From Propionibacteriaceae bacterium AM104-82 (GTDB lineage Bacteria > Actinomycetota > Actinomycetes > Propionibacteriales > Propionibacteriaceae), in NCBI GenBank assembly GCA_027658995.1, contig JAQDQK010000004.1, positions 135,577 to 199,576 on the forward strand: a stretch of 64,000 bases of DNA, in the 5' to 3' direction. The position numbers and the translations under genes are program-made. The notes beneath the pieces were generated by a model, which did no database searches, was not told the origin of the DNA, and saw nothing but the letters and a program-made list of their open reading frames with translations. Shown piece by piece: positions 16,196-27,448 of the stretch (position 1 is the stretch's first letter; the number at the start of each line of letters is the position of its first letter).

Positions 16196-16855
16196 TCAGC
16201 CGAGGGACACCGACTCGATCTTGGCCTCGGCGATCGGGGAGGTCCCGTCGCCTGCGTCGACGCCCTGAGCGCCGATCCCGCCGACGACGTCGATGCCCGC
16301 CTGGTCCATCGTCCCGAAGACCGTATAGTCCGGGTCGAGTTGGCTGTCGGCGTAGACGAGGAAGAACTGCGAGCCGCCGGTGTCCTTCGAGCCGCGGTTG
16401 GCCATCGCCACCGTGCCCGCCGGGTAGGTCAGCGACGGGTTGACCTCGTCGGGGATCGTATAGCCGGGGCCGCCCGTGCCGGTGGCGCTCGGGTCGCCGC
16501 ACTGCAGCACGAAGATGCCGTAGTCGGTCAGCCGGTGGCAGACGGTGTCGTCGAAGTAGCCCTGCTCGGCGAGCGAGACGAACGAGTTGACGGTGCACGG
16601 CGCCTTCGCCCGGTCCATGGTGATGGGGATCTCGCCCGCGGTGAGCTTCAGGGTCACCGTCACGACGCCCTCCTTGGGCGCGGTGGCCGAGGGCGGGTCG
16701 ACGGCGCGGGCGGGCGATCCCTCCGACGGGTAGGAGCATTCGACCATCCCTGCGGGCACCTCGCCTCCGGCGGCGGACTTGTTCGCGTCGCTGCACGCGC
16801 TGAGGCCGAGCACGGTGACTGCGGCAAGGAGGAGGGGGAAGGCTCGTTTCTGCAC
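16196..16855 (-). CDS. Cyclophilin-type peptidyl-prolyl isomerase, lipoprotein
   Basis: 219 residues. A signal peptide with lipobox GLSAC places the lipidated Cys at residue 21. The cyclophilin domain begins VTVTLKLTAGEIPITMDRAK and includes PCTVNSFVSLAEQGYFDDTVCHRL, TVAMANRGSKDTGGSQFFLVY and TVFGTMDQAGIDVV. The usual FHRxxxxFxxQ reads CHRLTDYGIFVLQCGDP, with the key Arg and Gln kept. It should speed proline isomerisation in secreted proteins at the outer face of the membrane. Start GTG 16855. Confidence 0.9.
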   Translation of the reverse strand: MQKRAFPLLLAAVTVLGLSACSDANKSAAGGEVPAGMVECSYPSEGSPARAVDPPSATAPKEGVVTVTLKLTAGEIPITMDRAKAPCTVNSFVSLAEQGYFDDTVCHRLTDYGIFVLQCGDPSATGTGGPGYTIPDEVNPSLTYPAGTVAMANRGSKDTGGSQFFLVYADSQLDPDYTVFGTMDQAGIDVVGGIGAQGVDAGDGTSPIAEAKIESVSLG

Positions 16856-16938
16856 GCCCCAACTCTGTCACATCGCGGGCCGGCCACCGGTACGGGACTC
16901 GCCAGCCCGGCGGCATCGCAGCCACTAGATTGGGGGTC

Positions 16939-17556
16939 ATGGTCACTCTCTCCAAGATCTACACCCGCACCGGCGACGCAGGTACCACCCGGCTCTCCGA
17001 CAACTCGGAGGTCGCCAAGACCGACCTGCGCGTCGAGGCCTACGGCCACACGGACGAGGCGAACGCGGCGATCGGGGTCGCGGTCGCGCTCGGCGGCCTG
17101 CCCGACCGGATCGTCGAGATGCTCGCGCTGATCCGCAACGAGATCTTCGACGTCGGCGCCGACCTGTCGACGCCCAAGGACCCCGCGCCCAAGTGGCCGC
17201 CGCTGCGCATCGAGCAGCACTGCATCGACCGCCTGGAGGGCTACTGCGACGAGTTGCAGGAGGACCTGCCGGTGCTGCGGAGCTTCATCCTCCCCGGAGG
17301 CACCCCCGCGGGCGCGCAACTGCACGTCGCCCGGACCATCACGCGCAGGGCGGAGCGGGCAGCGTGGCGCTGCTACGAGGAGTTCGGCACCGACGAGGAC
17401 GGCGGCATCAACCTGCTGGCAATCACCTACCTCAACCGCCTCTCCGACCTGCTGTTCATCATGAGCCGCGTCGCCAACGGCACCGAGTCGGAGGTGCTGT
17501 GGGTGCAGGGCACCGACCGCGAGAGGCCGGCCAAGCGGTCCAGCGCCGCAGAGTGA
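16939..17556 (+). CDS. Cob(I)yrinic acid a,c-diamide adenosyltransferase (PduO-type)
   Basis: 205 residues. The N-terminal ATP-binding run KIYTRTGDAGTT and the later RRAERAAWR and NLLAITYLNRLSDLLFI segments define the PduO family. It transfers adenosyl from ATP to cobalamin, making the cofactor for methylmalonyl-CoA mutase, in keeping with the epimerase at 11550. ATG 16939 is preferred over a TTG at 16930; TAGATT at 16926-16931, 7 nt before the ATG, suggests leaderless translation. Confidence 0.93.
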   Translation: MVTLSKIYTRTGDAGTTRLSDNSEVAKTDLRVEAYGHTDEANAAIGVAVALGGLPDRIVEMLALIRNEIFDVGADLSTPKDPAPKWPPLRIEQHCIDRLEGYCDELQEDLPVLRSFILPGGTPAGAQLHVARTITRRAERAAWRCYEEFGTDEDGGINLLAITYLNRLSDLLFIMSRVANGTESEVLWVQGTDRERPAKRSSAAE

Positions 17557-17568
17557 GGGCGCCGCGCC

Positions 17569-18624
17569 TCAGCGGGCAGCGGTGATCAGCGAGTCGACCC
17601 GATCGGCCACCTCTGCGGGGCTGAGGCGCGTGGTGTCGATGACGTCGGCCTCCGCGTCGAGCCAGGCGCGGGCAGCCTCGTAGCGGTCGATCGCGTCGAG
17701 CCTCCAGGGTGCGGCCTCGGACTCACCCTGATCCTCCCGGATCCGGCGCTCCAGTTCGGTGCGGTCGGCGTGCAGCACGAGGTGCCGCTGCGCGATGCCC
17801 GCGAGTGAGACCCCCGCGAAGATCTCGCCTGCCCACTCCCGGTTCAGCAGGCTCATGGGGCACACCAGGTCGCAGCCGTAGTGCTCGACGAGTTGGATGG
17901 CGGTCTCGGCGACCAGCGCCCGCCACGGCCGCAGCGACTGGTAGTCGCGGACCGGTTCCGGGATCACCCGACGCACCAGGTTGCCGACCAGTTCGGGGTC
18001 GAAGACCCGACGGTCCCGGCGCGCGAGCGCCGCAGCGAGCGTCGTCTTCCCGACGCCGAAGGGCCCGTTGAGCCACCAGATGACCGGGCCGACGCCCGCG
18101 GGAGCGGGTCCCGTTGCGGGGGCCGACGGCGCCGAGGCGGGCTCCGGCGGGGCCGACTGCAACTGCAGCGGGGTGCGACCGGTGGACCCGGACAACTGCA
18201 GGCCCGCCTGCTTGGCGATCTCCACGCCGAGGCCGTCGAGCGTGTTGGCGAGCACATAGCCGTCGACGTCGGCCGAGAGCGCGTCGTGGATCGGCCCGCG
18301 GTGGTCGAGGCCCGCGTCGAGGTCGAACACCTCGGAGACGACGATCCGGGCGTTGGGGAACATCAGCCGGAACTGCCCGAGCGCCAGGTCGCTCACGCGT
18401 GGCGTGAGCACGACGTTGGCCGATTCCGGCGCGACCCGGACGTCCAGCACCACGAAGTCCGACCCGAGCAGCGCGCCGAGCCGGGCACGCATCGACTCGT
18501 CGAGTTTGATGGCGGAGGCGACGACGACGGGTCCGGGATGGGCTTGCACCGTCCCATCGAACCATCGACCAAGGTCCCTGCCGCGCCACCACGCCCATCC
18601 CGGATGCGCGAGGATGGCTGTCAT
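17569..18624 (-). CDS. TmrB-like P-loop protein with an unrecognised N-terminal domain
   Basis: 351 residues from ATG 18624. The C-terminal half opens with the Walker A motif NGPFGVGKTTLA, then VFDPELVGNLVRRVIPEPVRDYQSLRPWR and CPMSLLNREWAGEI, all matching the plan of TmrB (tunicamycin resistance ATP-binding protein of Bacillus). The N-terminal ~160 residues form a separate alpha/beta-looking domain I do not recognise, joined by an Ala/Pro linker (PPEPASAPSAPATGPAPAG). The start codon overlaps the ATG of the divergent M23 gene in CATG. A nucleotide- or nucleoside-kinase-like activity is plausible; the substrate is unknown. Confidence 0.7.
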   Translation of the reverse strand: MTAILAHPGWAWWRGRDLGRWFDGTVQAHPGPVVVASAIKLDESMRARLGALLGSDFVVLDVRVAPESANVVLTPRVSDLALGQFRLMFPNARIVVSEVFDLDAGLDHRGPIHDALSADVDGYVLANTLDGLGVEIAKQAGLQLSGSTGRTPLQLQSAPPEPASAPSAPATGPAPAGVGPVIWWLNGPFGVGKTTLAAALARRDRRVFDPELVGNLVRRVIPEPVRDYQSLRPWRALVAETAIQLVEHYGCDLVCPMSLLNREWAGEIFAGVSLAGIAQRHLVLHADRTELERRIREDQGESEAAPWRLDAIDRYEAARAWLDAEADVIDTTRLSPAEVADRVDSLITAAR

Positions 18625-19252
18625 GGACTCCCCCGTCGCCCTGCGGTTCCCGTTCACGGGGCGGTGGCGCGTCGAGAACAGCCCAGCCCGGCGGGTGCCG
18701 AGCCACGGGACCCGACTGTTCGGCACCGCCTACGCGATCGACTTCGTCCGCGTCGACGACCGCGGCAGGTCCGCGCCCTGGACGCTGCGTTCCCTCCTGG
18801 CGACCGAGCCACCCGACCGGTTCGTCGGCTTCGGATCCCCGATCCTTGCGCCGCTGTCGGGCGAGGTGGTGCTCACCCACGACGGCGAGCCGGATCACGA
18901 CGCCTACCGCTCGTTCCGCGCCCAACTCGGCTACGCCGCGACGCAGGCCGCGCGGGTCAGGAGGGGCGCCGCGGCCATCGCGGGCAACCACGTGGTGATC
19001 CGTTCCGGAGACGTGTACGTGCTGCTGGCACACCTGAGGCGCGGCTCGCTCGCCGTGGAGGAGGGCCAGATCGTGGCGACCGGCGAGCGGCTCGGCGAGT
19101 GCGGCAACTCGGGCAACAGCACCGAACCGCACGTGCACGTCCAGGCCACCGACGGCCTCTACTGGGACACCTGCCGCGCGCTGCCCATCGCGTTCCAGCG
19201 GCGGGACGAGCCGCCGTGGCTGCCCGCAGAAAAAGAGGTCGTCGAGGCGTAG
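18623..19252 (+). CDS. M23-family (LytM-type) metallopeptidase-like protein
   Basis: 209 residues. The zinc motifs are SHGTRLFGTAYAIDF (His...Asp, about residues 34-48) and EPHVHVQ (HxH) near residue 174, with GNHVVIRSG and GECGNSGNSTEPH between, as in LytM-type peptidoglycan endopeptidases. No signal peptide is evident, which is unusual for a wall hydrolase. ATG 18623 has AGGA 8 nt upstream; an in-frame ATG at 18614 is an alternative. The start overlaps that of the divergent TmrB-like gene. Confidence 0.8.
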   Translation: MDSPVALRFPFTGRWRVENSPARRVPSHGTRLFGTAYAIDFVRVDDRGRSAPWTLRSLLATEPPDRFVGFGSPILAPLSGEVVLTHDGEPDHDAYRSFRAQLGYAATQAARVRRGAAAIAGNHVVIRSGDVYVLLAHLRRGSLAVEEGQIVATGERLGECGNSGNSTEPHVHVQATDGLYWDTCRALPIAFQRRDEPPWLPAEKEVVEA

Positions 19253-19253
19253 C

Positions 19254-19718
19254 TCAGTTGGGGTTCGGCGAGTCGGCGCTGCCGGGCAGGTAGTGGCTGC
19301 CGGGAGGGGCGGACTCGAGCCAACTCATCAGCGCGAGGGCCTCGTCGCTCGCCATCGACAGCGCGCTCGTCGAGCCGGTCGCCTTGTCGCGCAGCGTCAC
19401 GATGACCGACCCCTCGAACAGCGCGATCGCCTCGAGCCCCTGGGGTGTGCGCTGATGCACGTACGTCGTCCCGACGCGGGGGAAGACGTGCCGGGGCCGC
19501 AGGCTGAGCGAGAAGGCGCGGAACCACTCCAACTGCTCGCGGCGGTACCTGGCGACACCCAGCACCCACGCAGGGCCCGGGACGTCTGGCACCTGGTAGG
19601 CGCAATCAAAAAGGCCGCCCTGGCCAGTGAGCCAGCGGCGGCGGAGATAGAGGGCGACGAAGGGCAGCATCACGACGGCGACGACGATGATCGTCACGGT
19701 CACGATCTGCCACGGCAT
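19254..19718 (-). CDS. DUF2550 family membrane protein
   Basis: 154 residues. One N-terminal transmembrane helix (IVTVTIIVVAVVMLPFVALYL, about residues 5-25) is followed by a PH-like soluble domain and a proline/serine tail. In actinobacteria this family commonly lies just downstream of atpC, as here, but a terminator-like hairpin separates them. Function unknown. Confidence 0.8.
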   Translation of the reverse strand: MPWQIVTVTIIVVAVVMLPFVALYLRRRWLTGQGGLFDCAYQVPDVPGPAWVLGVARYRREQLEWFRAFSLSLRPRHVFPRVGTTYVHQRTPQGLEAIALFEGSVIVTLRDKATGSTSALSMASDEALALMSWLESAPPGSHYLPGSADSPNPN

Positions 19719-19748
19719 GTTCCCTCACACCTCCCTTGCATATGATGC

Positions 19749-19782
19749 GCTCAGGGCAGCCCCCGAAGGGACCGCCCTGAGC
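19749..19782 (-). terminator. Terminator of the ATP synthase operon
   Basis: The inverted repeat GCTCAGGGC/GCCCTGAGC (9 bp) has a 16-nt interior that can pair further (GGTCCC against GGGGGCT around TTC). It lies 9 bp beyond the atpC stop and before the DUF2550 start. Confidence 0.65.
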
Positions 19783-19791
19783 AAAATGAGA

Positions 19792-20205
19792 TCAGCTTGT
19801 GTTCTTGACGGACTCTGCCGCCCTGATCTGTGCCTGCAGGATCCGCAGATGATGCAGCTCGTCGTCGTTCGCCTCGCCCTTGAGCGCCTTGTCCTCGAGG
19901 GTCGACGCGTGCTTGCGCGCCTCCTCGAGTCCGACCTCGTGACCGGGCTGGGCCATCTGGCTCAGCACCGACACGTGCCCGTGGGCGACGGAGATGAAGC
20001 CACCGTCGATCGCGATCGACTCGCTGCGACCGTCCGCCGTCACGACCTCGACGACGCCAGGCACGAGCAGCGCAAGCAGCGGCTCGTGACCCGGCAGGAT
20101 GCCGATGTCGCCCTCGACGGTGCGCGCGATGACGTTGATGGCGTCGCCCGACCAGACCACACGGTCGGCCGAGACCACCTCAACTTCCAGCGGGGGACGC
20201 TCCAT
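19792..20205 (-). CDS. atpC: F1F0 ATP synthase subunit epsilon
   Basis: 137 residues. The N-terminal beta-sandwich (LEVEVVSADRVVWSGDAINVIARTVEGDIGILPGHEPLLALL) and the C-terminal two-helix hairpin are both present. Epsilon is part of the central stalk and limits ATP hydrolysis. It is the last gene of the atp cluster, 3 bp after atpD. Confidence 0.97.
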   Translation of the reverse strand: MERPPLEVEVVSADRVVWSGDAINVIARTVEGDIGILPGHEPLLALLVPGVVEVVTADGRSESIAIDGGFISVAHGHVSVLSQMAQPGHEVGLEEARKHASTLEDKALKGEANDDELHHLRILQAQIRAAESVKNTS

Positions 20206-20208
20206 GGA

Positions 20209-21663
<1,455 letters not shown>

Positions 21664-21668
21664 TTACC

Positions 21669-22598
21669 TCATTCGTTTCCGGCAGATTCGGCCAGCGCCG
21701 AGGCGCCACCGACGATTTCAGTGATTTCTTGGGTGATCTCGGCCTGACGCGCCTGGTTGGCCTCGCGGGTCAGATCCTCGATCAGGGACTCCGCGTTGTC
21801 GGTCGCGGACTTCATCGCGCGCTGGCGGCTGGCCAGCTCCGAGGCCGCCGCCTGCAGCAGCGCCGTGTGGATGCGGTTCGCCACGAACATCGGGAGCAGC
21901 TGGTCGAGGACCGTCGCCGCGTCCGGCTCGAAGTCGTAGTACGGAAGCGACTCGATGCCATTGCCGTTCCCGTTGCCGTTGCCGCCGCCGGCGGGCGCGT
22001 CCTCCACGACCAGCGGAAGCAGCCGCACCGCGGTGGCCGTCTGCGTCAGCATGGACACGAAGCGGGTGCCGACGATGTGCAACTGGTCGACGCCGCCCTC
22101 CTCGGTGGGAAGCAGGAACTTCTCCAGCAGCACGTCCGCGATCTCCTTGGCGTGCTGAGAGGTGGGACGGTCCGAGAACCCGGTCCAGCGGTCCTCGATC
22201 GGGCGCTTACGGAAGTCGAGGTAGGCGACACCCTTCTGCCCGGTGACGTACTGGACGACCTCCTGACCCTCGGCGGCGAGCTTGGCATGCAACTGCTCCC
22301 CCGCCTTGATCACGTTGGTCGAGTACGCACCGGCGAGACCACGGTCCGAGGTGATCAGCAGGATCGCCGAACGCTTCGGGTTCTCGACGTCGGTGAGCAG
22401 CGGGTGCTCGAGGTCGTGCACGCTGGCCAGCGCCGAGACGGCCTTGGTCAGCTCACGGGTGTACGGGGTCGCGGCCCGGACGGCCGACTGGGCCTTCAGG
22501 ATCCGCGACGCCGCCACCAGTTCCATGGCGCGGGTGATCTTCTTGGTCGTCGAAACGGAGTTTCGACGCTGCCGAAGCTCGCGCAGACTGCTTGCCAT
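21669..22598 (-). CDS. atpG: F1F0 ATP synthase subunit gamma
   Basis: 309 residues. The N-terminal coiled-coil helix (LRELRQRRNSVSTTKKITRAMELVAASR) and the C-terminal helix (RQRAMKSATDNAESLIEDL) form the rotor shaft. A short glycine-asparagine run (GGGNGNGNGNGIE, near residue 205) lies in the globular part and looks like a simple-sequence expansion; otherwise the protein is of normal length. Confidence 0.97.
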   Translation of the reverse strand: MASSLRELRQRRNSVSTTKKITRAMELVAASRILKAQSAVRAATPYTRELTKAVSALASVHDLEHPLLTDVENPKRSAILLITSDRGLAGAYSTNVIKAGEQLHAKLAAEGQEVVQYVTGQKGVAYLDFRKRPIEDRWTGFSDRPTSQHAKEIADVLLEKFLLPTEEGGVDQLHIVGTRFVSMLTQTATAVRLLPLVVEDAPAGGGNGNGNGNGIESLPYYDFEPDAATVLDQLLPMFVANRIHTALLQAAASELASRQRAMKSATDNAESLIEDLTREANQARQAEITQEITEIVGGASALAESAGNE

Positions 22599-22603
22599 GT
22601 GGC

Positions 22604-24241
<1,638 letters not shown>

Positions 24242-24261
24242 TGCGTCCTACTTTCTGATTC

Positions 24262-25059
24262 TCACAAGTTGATGAGTTGCCGGCGGGCGTCTTCGAGCCG
24301 GGCAGCAACGGTTGATTCGTACACGTCGTCATCGATGGCCACGCTGATGCCGCCGATCACCTTGGGGTCCACGTGGACCTGCAGGGTGACGGCGCCGCCC
24401 GTCTGGGCCACGAGGGCGGCCTTGAGCCGGGCCTCCTGAGCCTCGTCGAGGGGCTGCGCGACGGTGATGCGGGCGATCTTCTGACCCGCCATGTCGGCGG
24501 CCATCTGGAGGTAGCTCTCGACCGTCAACGGGAAGGTGCGCTTCCTGGCACGCACCGCACGCGAGGCGAGCTGTGCGGTGACCGGGTCGACCTTTCCCGA
24601 GATCAGCCGCGCGACCAGGTCACGCTTACCCTCGAGGGGGTAGGCGAAGCTGCGCAGCGCGGCCGCGAGCTCCGGATCCGAGTCGACGGTGCGGGCCAGG
24701 GAGTACAACTCCTCCTCGACCCGCTCGAGCCCACCGCTGGTGCGGGAGGCGCTCAGCGCCACCCGGATGCCCTGCCGTTCCAGGCCGGCCACCAGTGCGT
24801 TGGCGCTCGACCAGGGCGAGCTGACGACCGCGGCAACGACCTCGAGGGTCGTCGCCGAGACCTTGCCTGTCAGGAGGCGCTTGGCCAACCCGGCACGGGC
24901 CACGTCGGTCGACGACGGGTCCGACAGCGACCGACGCAGCATCGGCTGGCCGTCGAGCAGATCGACGACGGCGAACAGCTCGGCTGCCGTGGTGGCATCG
25001 GTGGCGATGCCCTCCACGGTGGTGTCGAGCGCAGCATTTGCGGCGTCGCGGGCCGTCAT
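24262..25059 (-). CDS. atpH: F1F0 ATP synthase subunit delta
   Basis: 265 residues, longer than the ~180 of E. coli but usual for actinobacteria. The conserved C-terminal part DPKVIGGISVAIDDDVYESTVAARLEDARR identifies the stator subunit. Its ATG overlaps the atpF stop (ATGA). Confidence 0.95.
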   Translation of the reverse strand: MTARDAANAALDTTVEGIATDATTAAELFAVVDLLDGQPMLRRSLSDPSSTDVARAGLAKRLLTGKVSATTLEVVAAVVSSPWSSANALVAGLERQGIRVALSASRTSGGLERVEEELYSLARTVDSDPELAAALRSFAYPLEGKRDLVARLISGKVDPVTAQLASRAVRARKRTFPLTVESYLQMAADMAGQKIARITVAQPLDEAQEARLKAALVAQTGGAVTLQVHVDPKVIGGISVAIDDDVYESTVAARLEDARRQLINL

Positions 25060-25601
25060 CGCGTCTGACCTGCGGACTCGAGATCGGCCAGGAAGCGGTC
25101 GACGGTGCGCTTGGCGCGTTCGTCATCCGAAAGGGACTCGCCGACGATCTTGCCCGCGAGCTCGGTGGCCATGCCACCGACCTGGCCGCGCAGTTCGTGC
25201 ACGAGCTGGGTGCGTTCTGCCTCAAGCTGCACGCGACCGGACTCGAGGATGCGCGAGGCGTCCTTCTGAGCCTTGTCGCGGGCCTCTGCCAGGATCGTCG
25301 CGGACTGGTTCTTCGCGTCCTCGCGGATCCGGGCTGCCTCTTCACGCGCCGCGTCGAGCTGGTCGTTGTAGTCGGCGAGCGCCGCCTCGGCCTTTGCCTC
25401 GGCTGCGGCCGCGCGCTGCATGCCACCCTCGATCTTGTCGGAGCGTTCCGCATACATCTTCTCGAAGGCGGGGACGACGACCTTCCACATGATGACGAAG
25501 ACGATCAGCATCAAGACGATGCCGATCACAAACTCCGACATCTTGTGGGGCAGCAGCGGCCCCAGGTCGATTTCCTGGAGCACCCCGATAGTGGGGACCA
25601 T
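25056..25601 (-). CDS. atpF: F1F0 ATP synthase subunit b
   Basis: 181 residues. One N-terminal membrane helix (VIGIVLMLIVFVIMWKVVVPAFEKMY) is followed by a long charged coiled coil rich in Ala, Glu and Arg, the peripheral stalk. It is coupled to atpH by a 4-bp overlap and follows atpE by 8 bp. Confidence 0.96.
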   Translation of the reverse strand: MVPTIGVLQEIDLGPLLPHKMSEFVIGIVLMLIVFVIMWKVVVPAFEKMYAERSDKIEGGMQRAAAAEAKAEAALADYNDQLDAAREEAARIREDAKNQSATILAEARDKAQKDASRILESGRVQLEAERTQLVHELRGQVGGMATELAGKIVGESLSDDERAKRTVDRFLADLESAGQTR

Positions 25602-25609
25602 GACGCGGC

Positions 25610-25831
25610 TCAGTTGAGGACGAAGGCGAGGGCGATGGCGATGATGGCGAGGGCCTCAACCACGGCGAAGCCGATGAAGGCGGTGCTCATCATGGCGCCA
25701 CGAGCCTCAGGCTGGCGGGCGGTGCCGTTGATGACCGAGGCGAAGATCCAGGCAACGCCCAGCGCCGGCGCGATCGTGGCGATCGCGTAGCCGATCATGT
25801 TCAGCGAGCCGTTGATTTCGAGGAGGGACAT
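25610..25831 (-). CDS. atpE: F1F0 ATP synthase subunit c
   Basis: 73 residues, two membrane helices joined by the polar loop NGTARQPEARG. The proton-carrying carboxylate is the Glu in GFAVVEALAII of helix 2. No sodium-type glutamine signature is seen around it, so proton coupling is expected. The glycine motif of helix 1 is reduced (IAPALGVAW). Confidence 0.97.
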   Translation of the reverse strand: MSLLEINGSLNMIGYAIATIAPALGVAWIFASVINGTARQPEARGAMMSTAFIGFAVVEALAIIAIALAFVLN

Positions 25832-25889
25832 GCGTTTTCCTTTCGGATGGCTTGCTCGGCTCTTCCTGGCCGAGAAGTCGGGGTGGTGT

Positions 25890-26693
25890 TTAGTGCGCCT
25901 CTGCGATGGAGGTCGACACGTACTGGGCGGTGAGAACCGTGAAGATGTATGCCTGCAGCGCGCCGATGAACAGCTCGAGCAGGAGGATCACCAGGCTGAA
26001 GGCCATCGAGACGCCGCCTGCGACGTTGAAGAACGCGTTGTTGGCGTAGGTGATCAGGAAGCCGCCGCCGACCACGAACACCAGCACGACGAGGTGCCCG
26101 GCGAACAGGTTGGCGAACAGACGAAGCGCCAGCGTGATGGGGCGCGTGATGAAGGTCGCGAGGAACTCCAGCGGGATGACGATCGGCAGCAGGTAGCCGG
26201 GGACGCCCTCAGGGATCAGCGCCTTCTTCAGGAAGCCGCCGAAGCCCCACTTCTGGAAGCCCGCCCCGACGTAGATCAGCCAGGAGAGGATCGCGAGTCC
26301 GTAGGCGTAGCCGACGTTGGAGAACGTCGGGTACATGAACAGGAAGAACTCGCCGAACCAGTTGTTGACAAGCAGGAAGCTGAACAGGCCGAGCAGGTAG
26401 GGCAGGAACTTGCGGAAGTCGGAGTGCAGGATGTCGCGGGCGATGCCGTTGCGCACGAACTCGTAGATGTATTCGGCGGCGAACTGGCGCTTGTTCGGCT
26501 TGATCTTGAGGTTCCTGGAGGCCAGCCACCACAAGATGATGACAACTGCCGCACCGATGATCGCTTGAGCCGCCGGCTTGTTCAGCCATTCGAGCCCCGG
26601 GACACCCGGAAACATGGACTCGAACTCGAAGTCGTGGGTACCGGGCGGGGTGTACCCGCCGCCGGATTCCATCGGAAGTAGCCCTAGTGTCAC
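25890..26693 (-). CDS. atpB: F1F0 ATP synthase subunit a
   Basis: 267 residues from GTG 26693, which overlaps the stop of the upstream gene (GTGA) and has GGGAG six bases before it. A longer frame to 26771 would run through the upstream gene. Membrane helices include LFSFLLVNNWFGEF and the helix ITLALRLFANLFAGHLV carrying the essential arginine that faces the c-ring. Confidence 0.95.
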   Translation of the reverse strand: MTLGLLPMESGGGYTPPGTHDFEFESMFPGVPGLEWLNKPAAQAIIGAAVVIILWWLASRNLKIKPNKRQFAAEYIYEFVRNGIARDILHSDFRKFLPYLLGLFSFLLVNNWFGEFFLFMYPTFSNVGYAYGLAILSWLIYVGAGFQKWGFGGFLKKALIPEGVPGYLLPIVIPLEFLATFITRPITLALRLFANLFAGHLVVLVFVVGGGFLITYANNAFFNVAGGVSMAFSLVILLLELFIGALQAYIFTVLTAQYVSTSIAEAH

Positions 26694-26920
26694 GTACCGC
26701 TCCCGTATCGCTTGATGATCAGATACAAGCTGAAGACCAGGCCCAGGATCAGACCGAGCGGCAACAGCCATGAGGTTTTGAAGAAATAGTCACCAACCCA
26801 GCCCAGGCCCCCGTAGAAAAGCAATCCCGCGAGGATGTAACTAAGCACGACCATGCCGTCCTCGGTACCCGTTGGACCCTTGTGTTCGTTGTCCTCGGGT
26901 GGCGTAGGTGTGGTGCCCAT
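26690..26920 (-). CDS. AtpZ/AtpI-type small membrane protein
   Basis: 76 residues from ATG 26920 (MGTTPTPPEDNEHKG). Two membrane helices (VVLSYILAGLLFYGGLGWVGDYF and LLPLGLILGLVFSLYLII) match AtpZ/AtpI proteins, which lie at the head of atp operons and aid c-ring assembly or Mg2+ handling. It overlaps atpB by 4 bp. Confidence 0.85.
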   Translation of the reverse strand: MGTTPTPPEDNEHKGPTGTEDGMVVLSYILAGLLFYGGLGWVGDYFFKTSWLLPLGLILGLVFSLYLIIKRYGSGT

Positions 26921-26992
26921 GTCGGGGTCGAGCCTAGCGGAAACTCGGCCTCGTTTCATCTTGGGCCCACGGCGTCCATACCACCGGGTGAG

Positions 26993-27448
26993 TCAGGACT
27001 GGCCCGGGGGGTGGTATTCGGTGTCGTAGACGGGGACCCGTTGCCTTGATGCCACCAGGACAACGCCGGTCACCCAGGCGAACACCGTGCCCGCAATGCT
27101 CAGCAGCAGCCAACCGCCCTCCACGCGGGGCGCGACCGCGGGCAGCCGGAGGATGGCCCACAGCCCCGCCGCGATGCCGATCACCCGGACCGCGTAGCTG
27201 ACGAGAACAAGCGCCATGCCCTGCATGGGCTCCAGTTCGGAGGCGACGACCTCGAGCGCCTGCCCGATGCTGTAGAAGATCACGACCGCCGCGAAGCCGA
27301 GCGCCGCGGTCAGCGCCGCGTTGACGCCGCCGATCGCAAGGCCGAGGCCGATGATCGTGATCCCCACCACGTGACCGAGGGCCAGTCCCCCGAACATCAT
27401 CTGGCGGGCCCTTCTGGTGGCCGCCGTCACCACCTTGCGTTCACTCAT
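26993..27448 (-). CDS. ATP synthase-associated membrane protein (subunit I-like)
   Basis: 151 residues with four hydrophobic helices and a short polar tail (RVPVYDTEYHPPGQS). Position directly before the AtpZ-like gene and atpB, and the four-helix plan, fit the poorly conserved AtpI-like family. Its ATG overlaps the end of the MraY-like gene by 8 bp. Confidence 0.75.
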   Translation of the reverse strand: MSERKVVTAATRRARQMMFGGLALGHVVGITIIGLGLAIGGVNAALTAALGFAAVVIFYSIGQALEVVASELEPMQGMALVLVSYAVRVIGIAAGLWAILRLPAVAPRVEGGWLLLSIAGTVFAWVTGVVLVASRQRVPVYDTEYHPPGQS

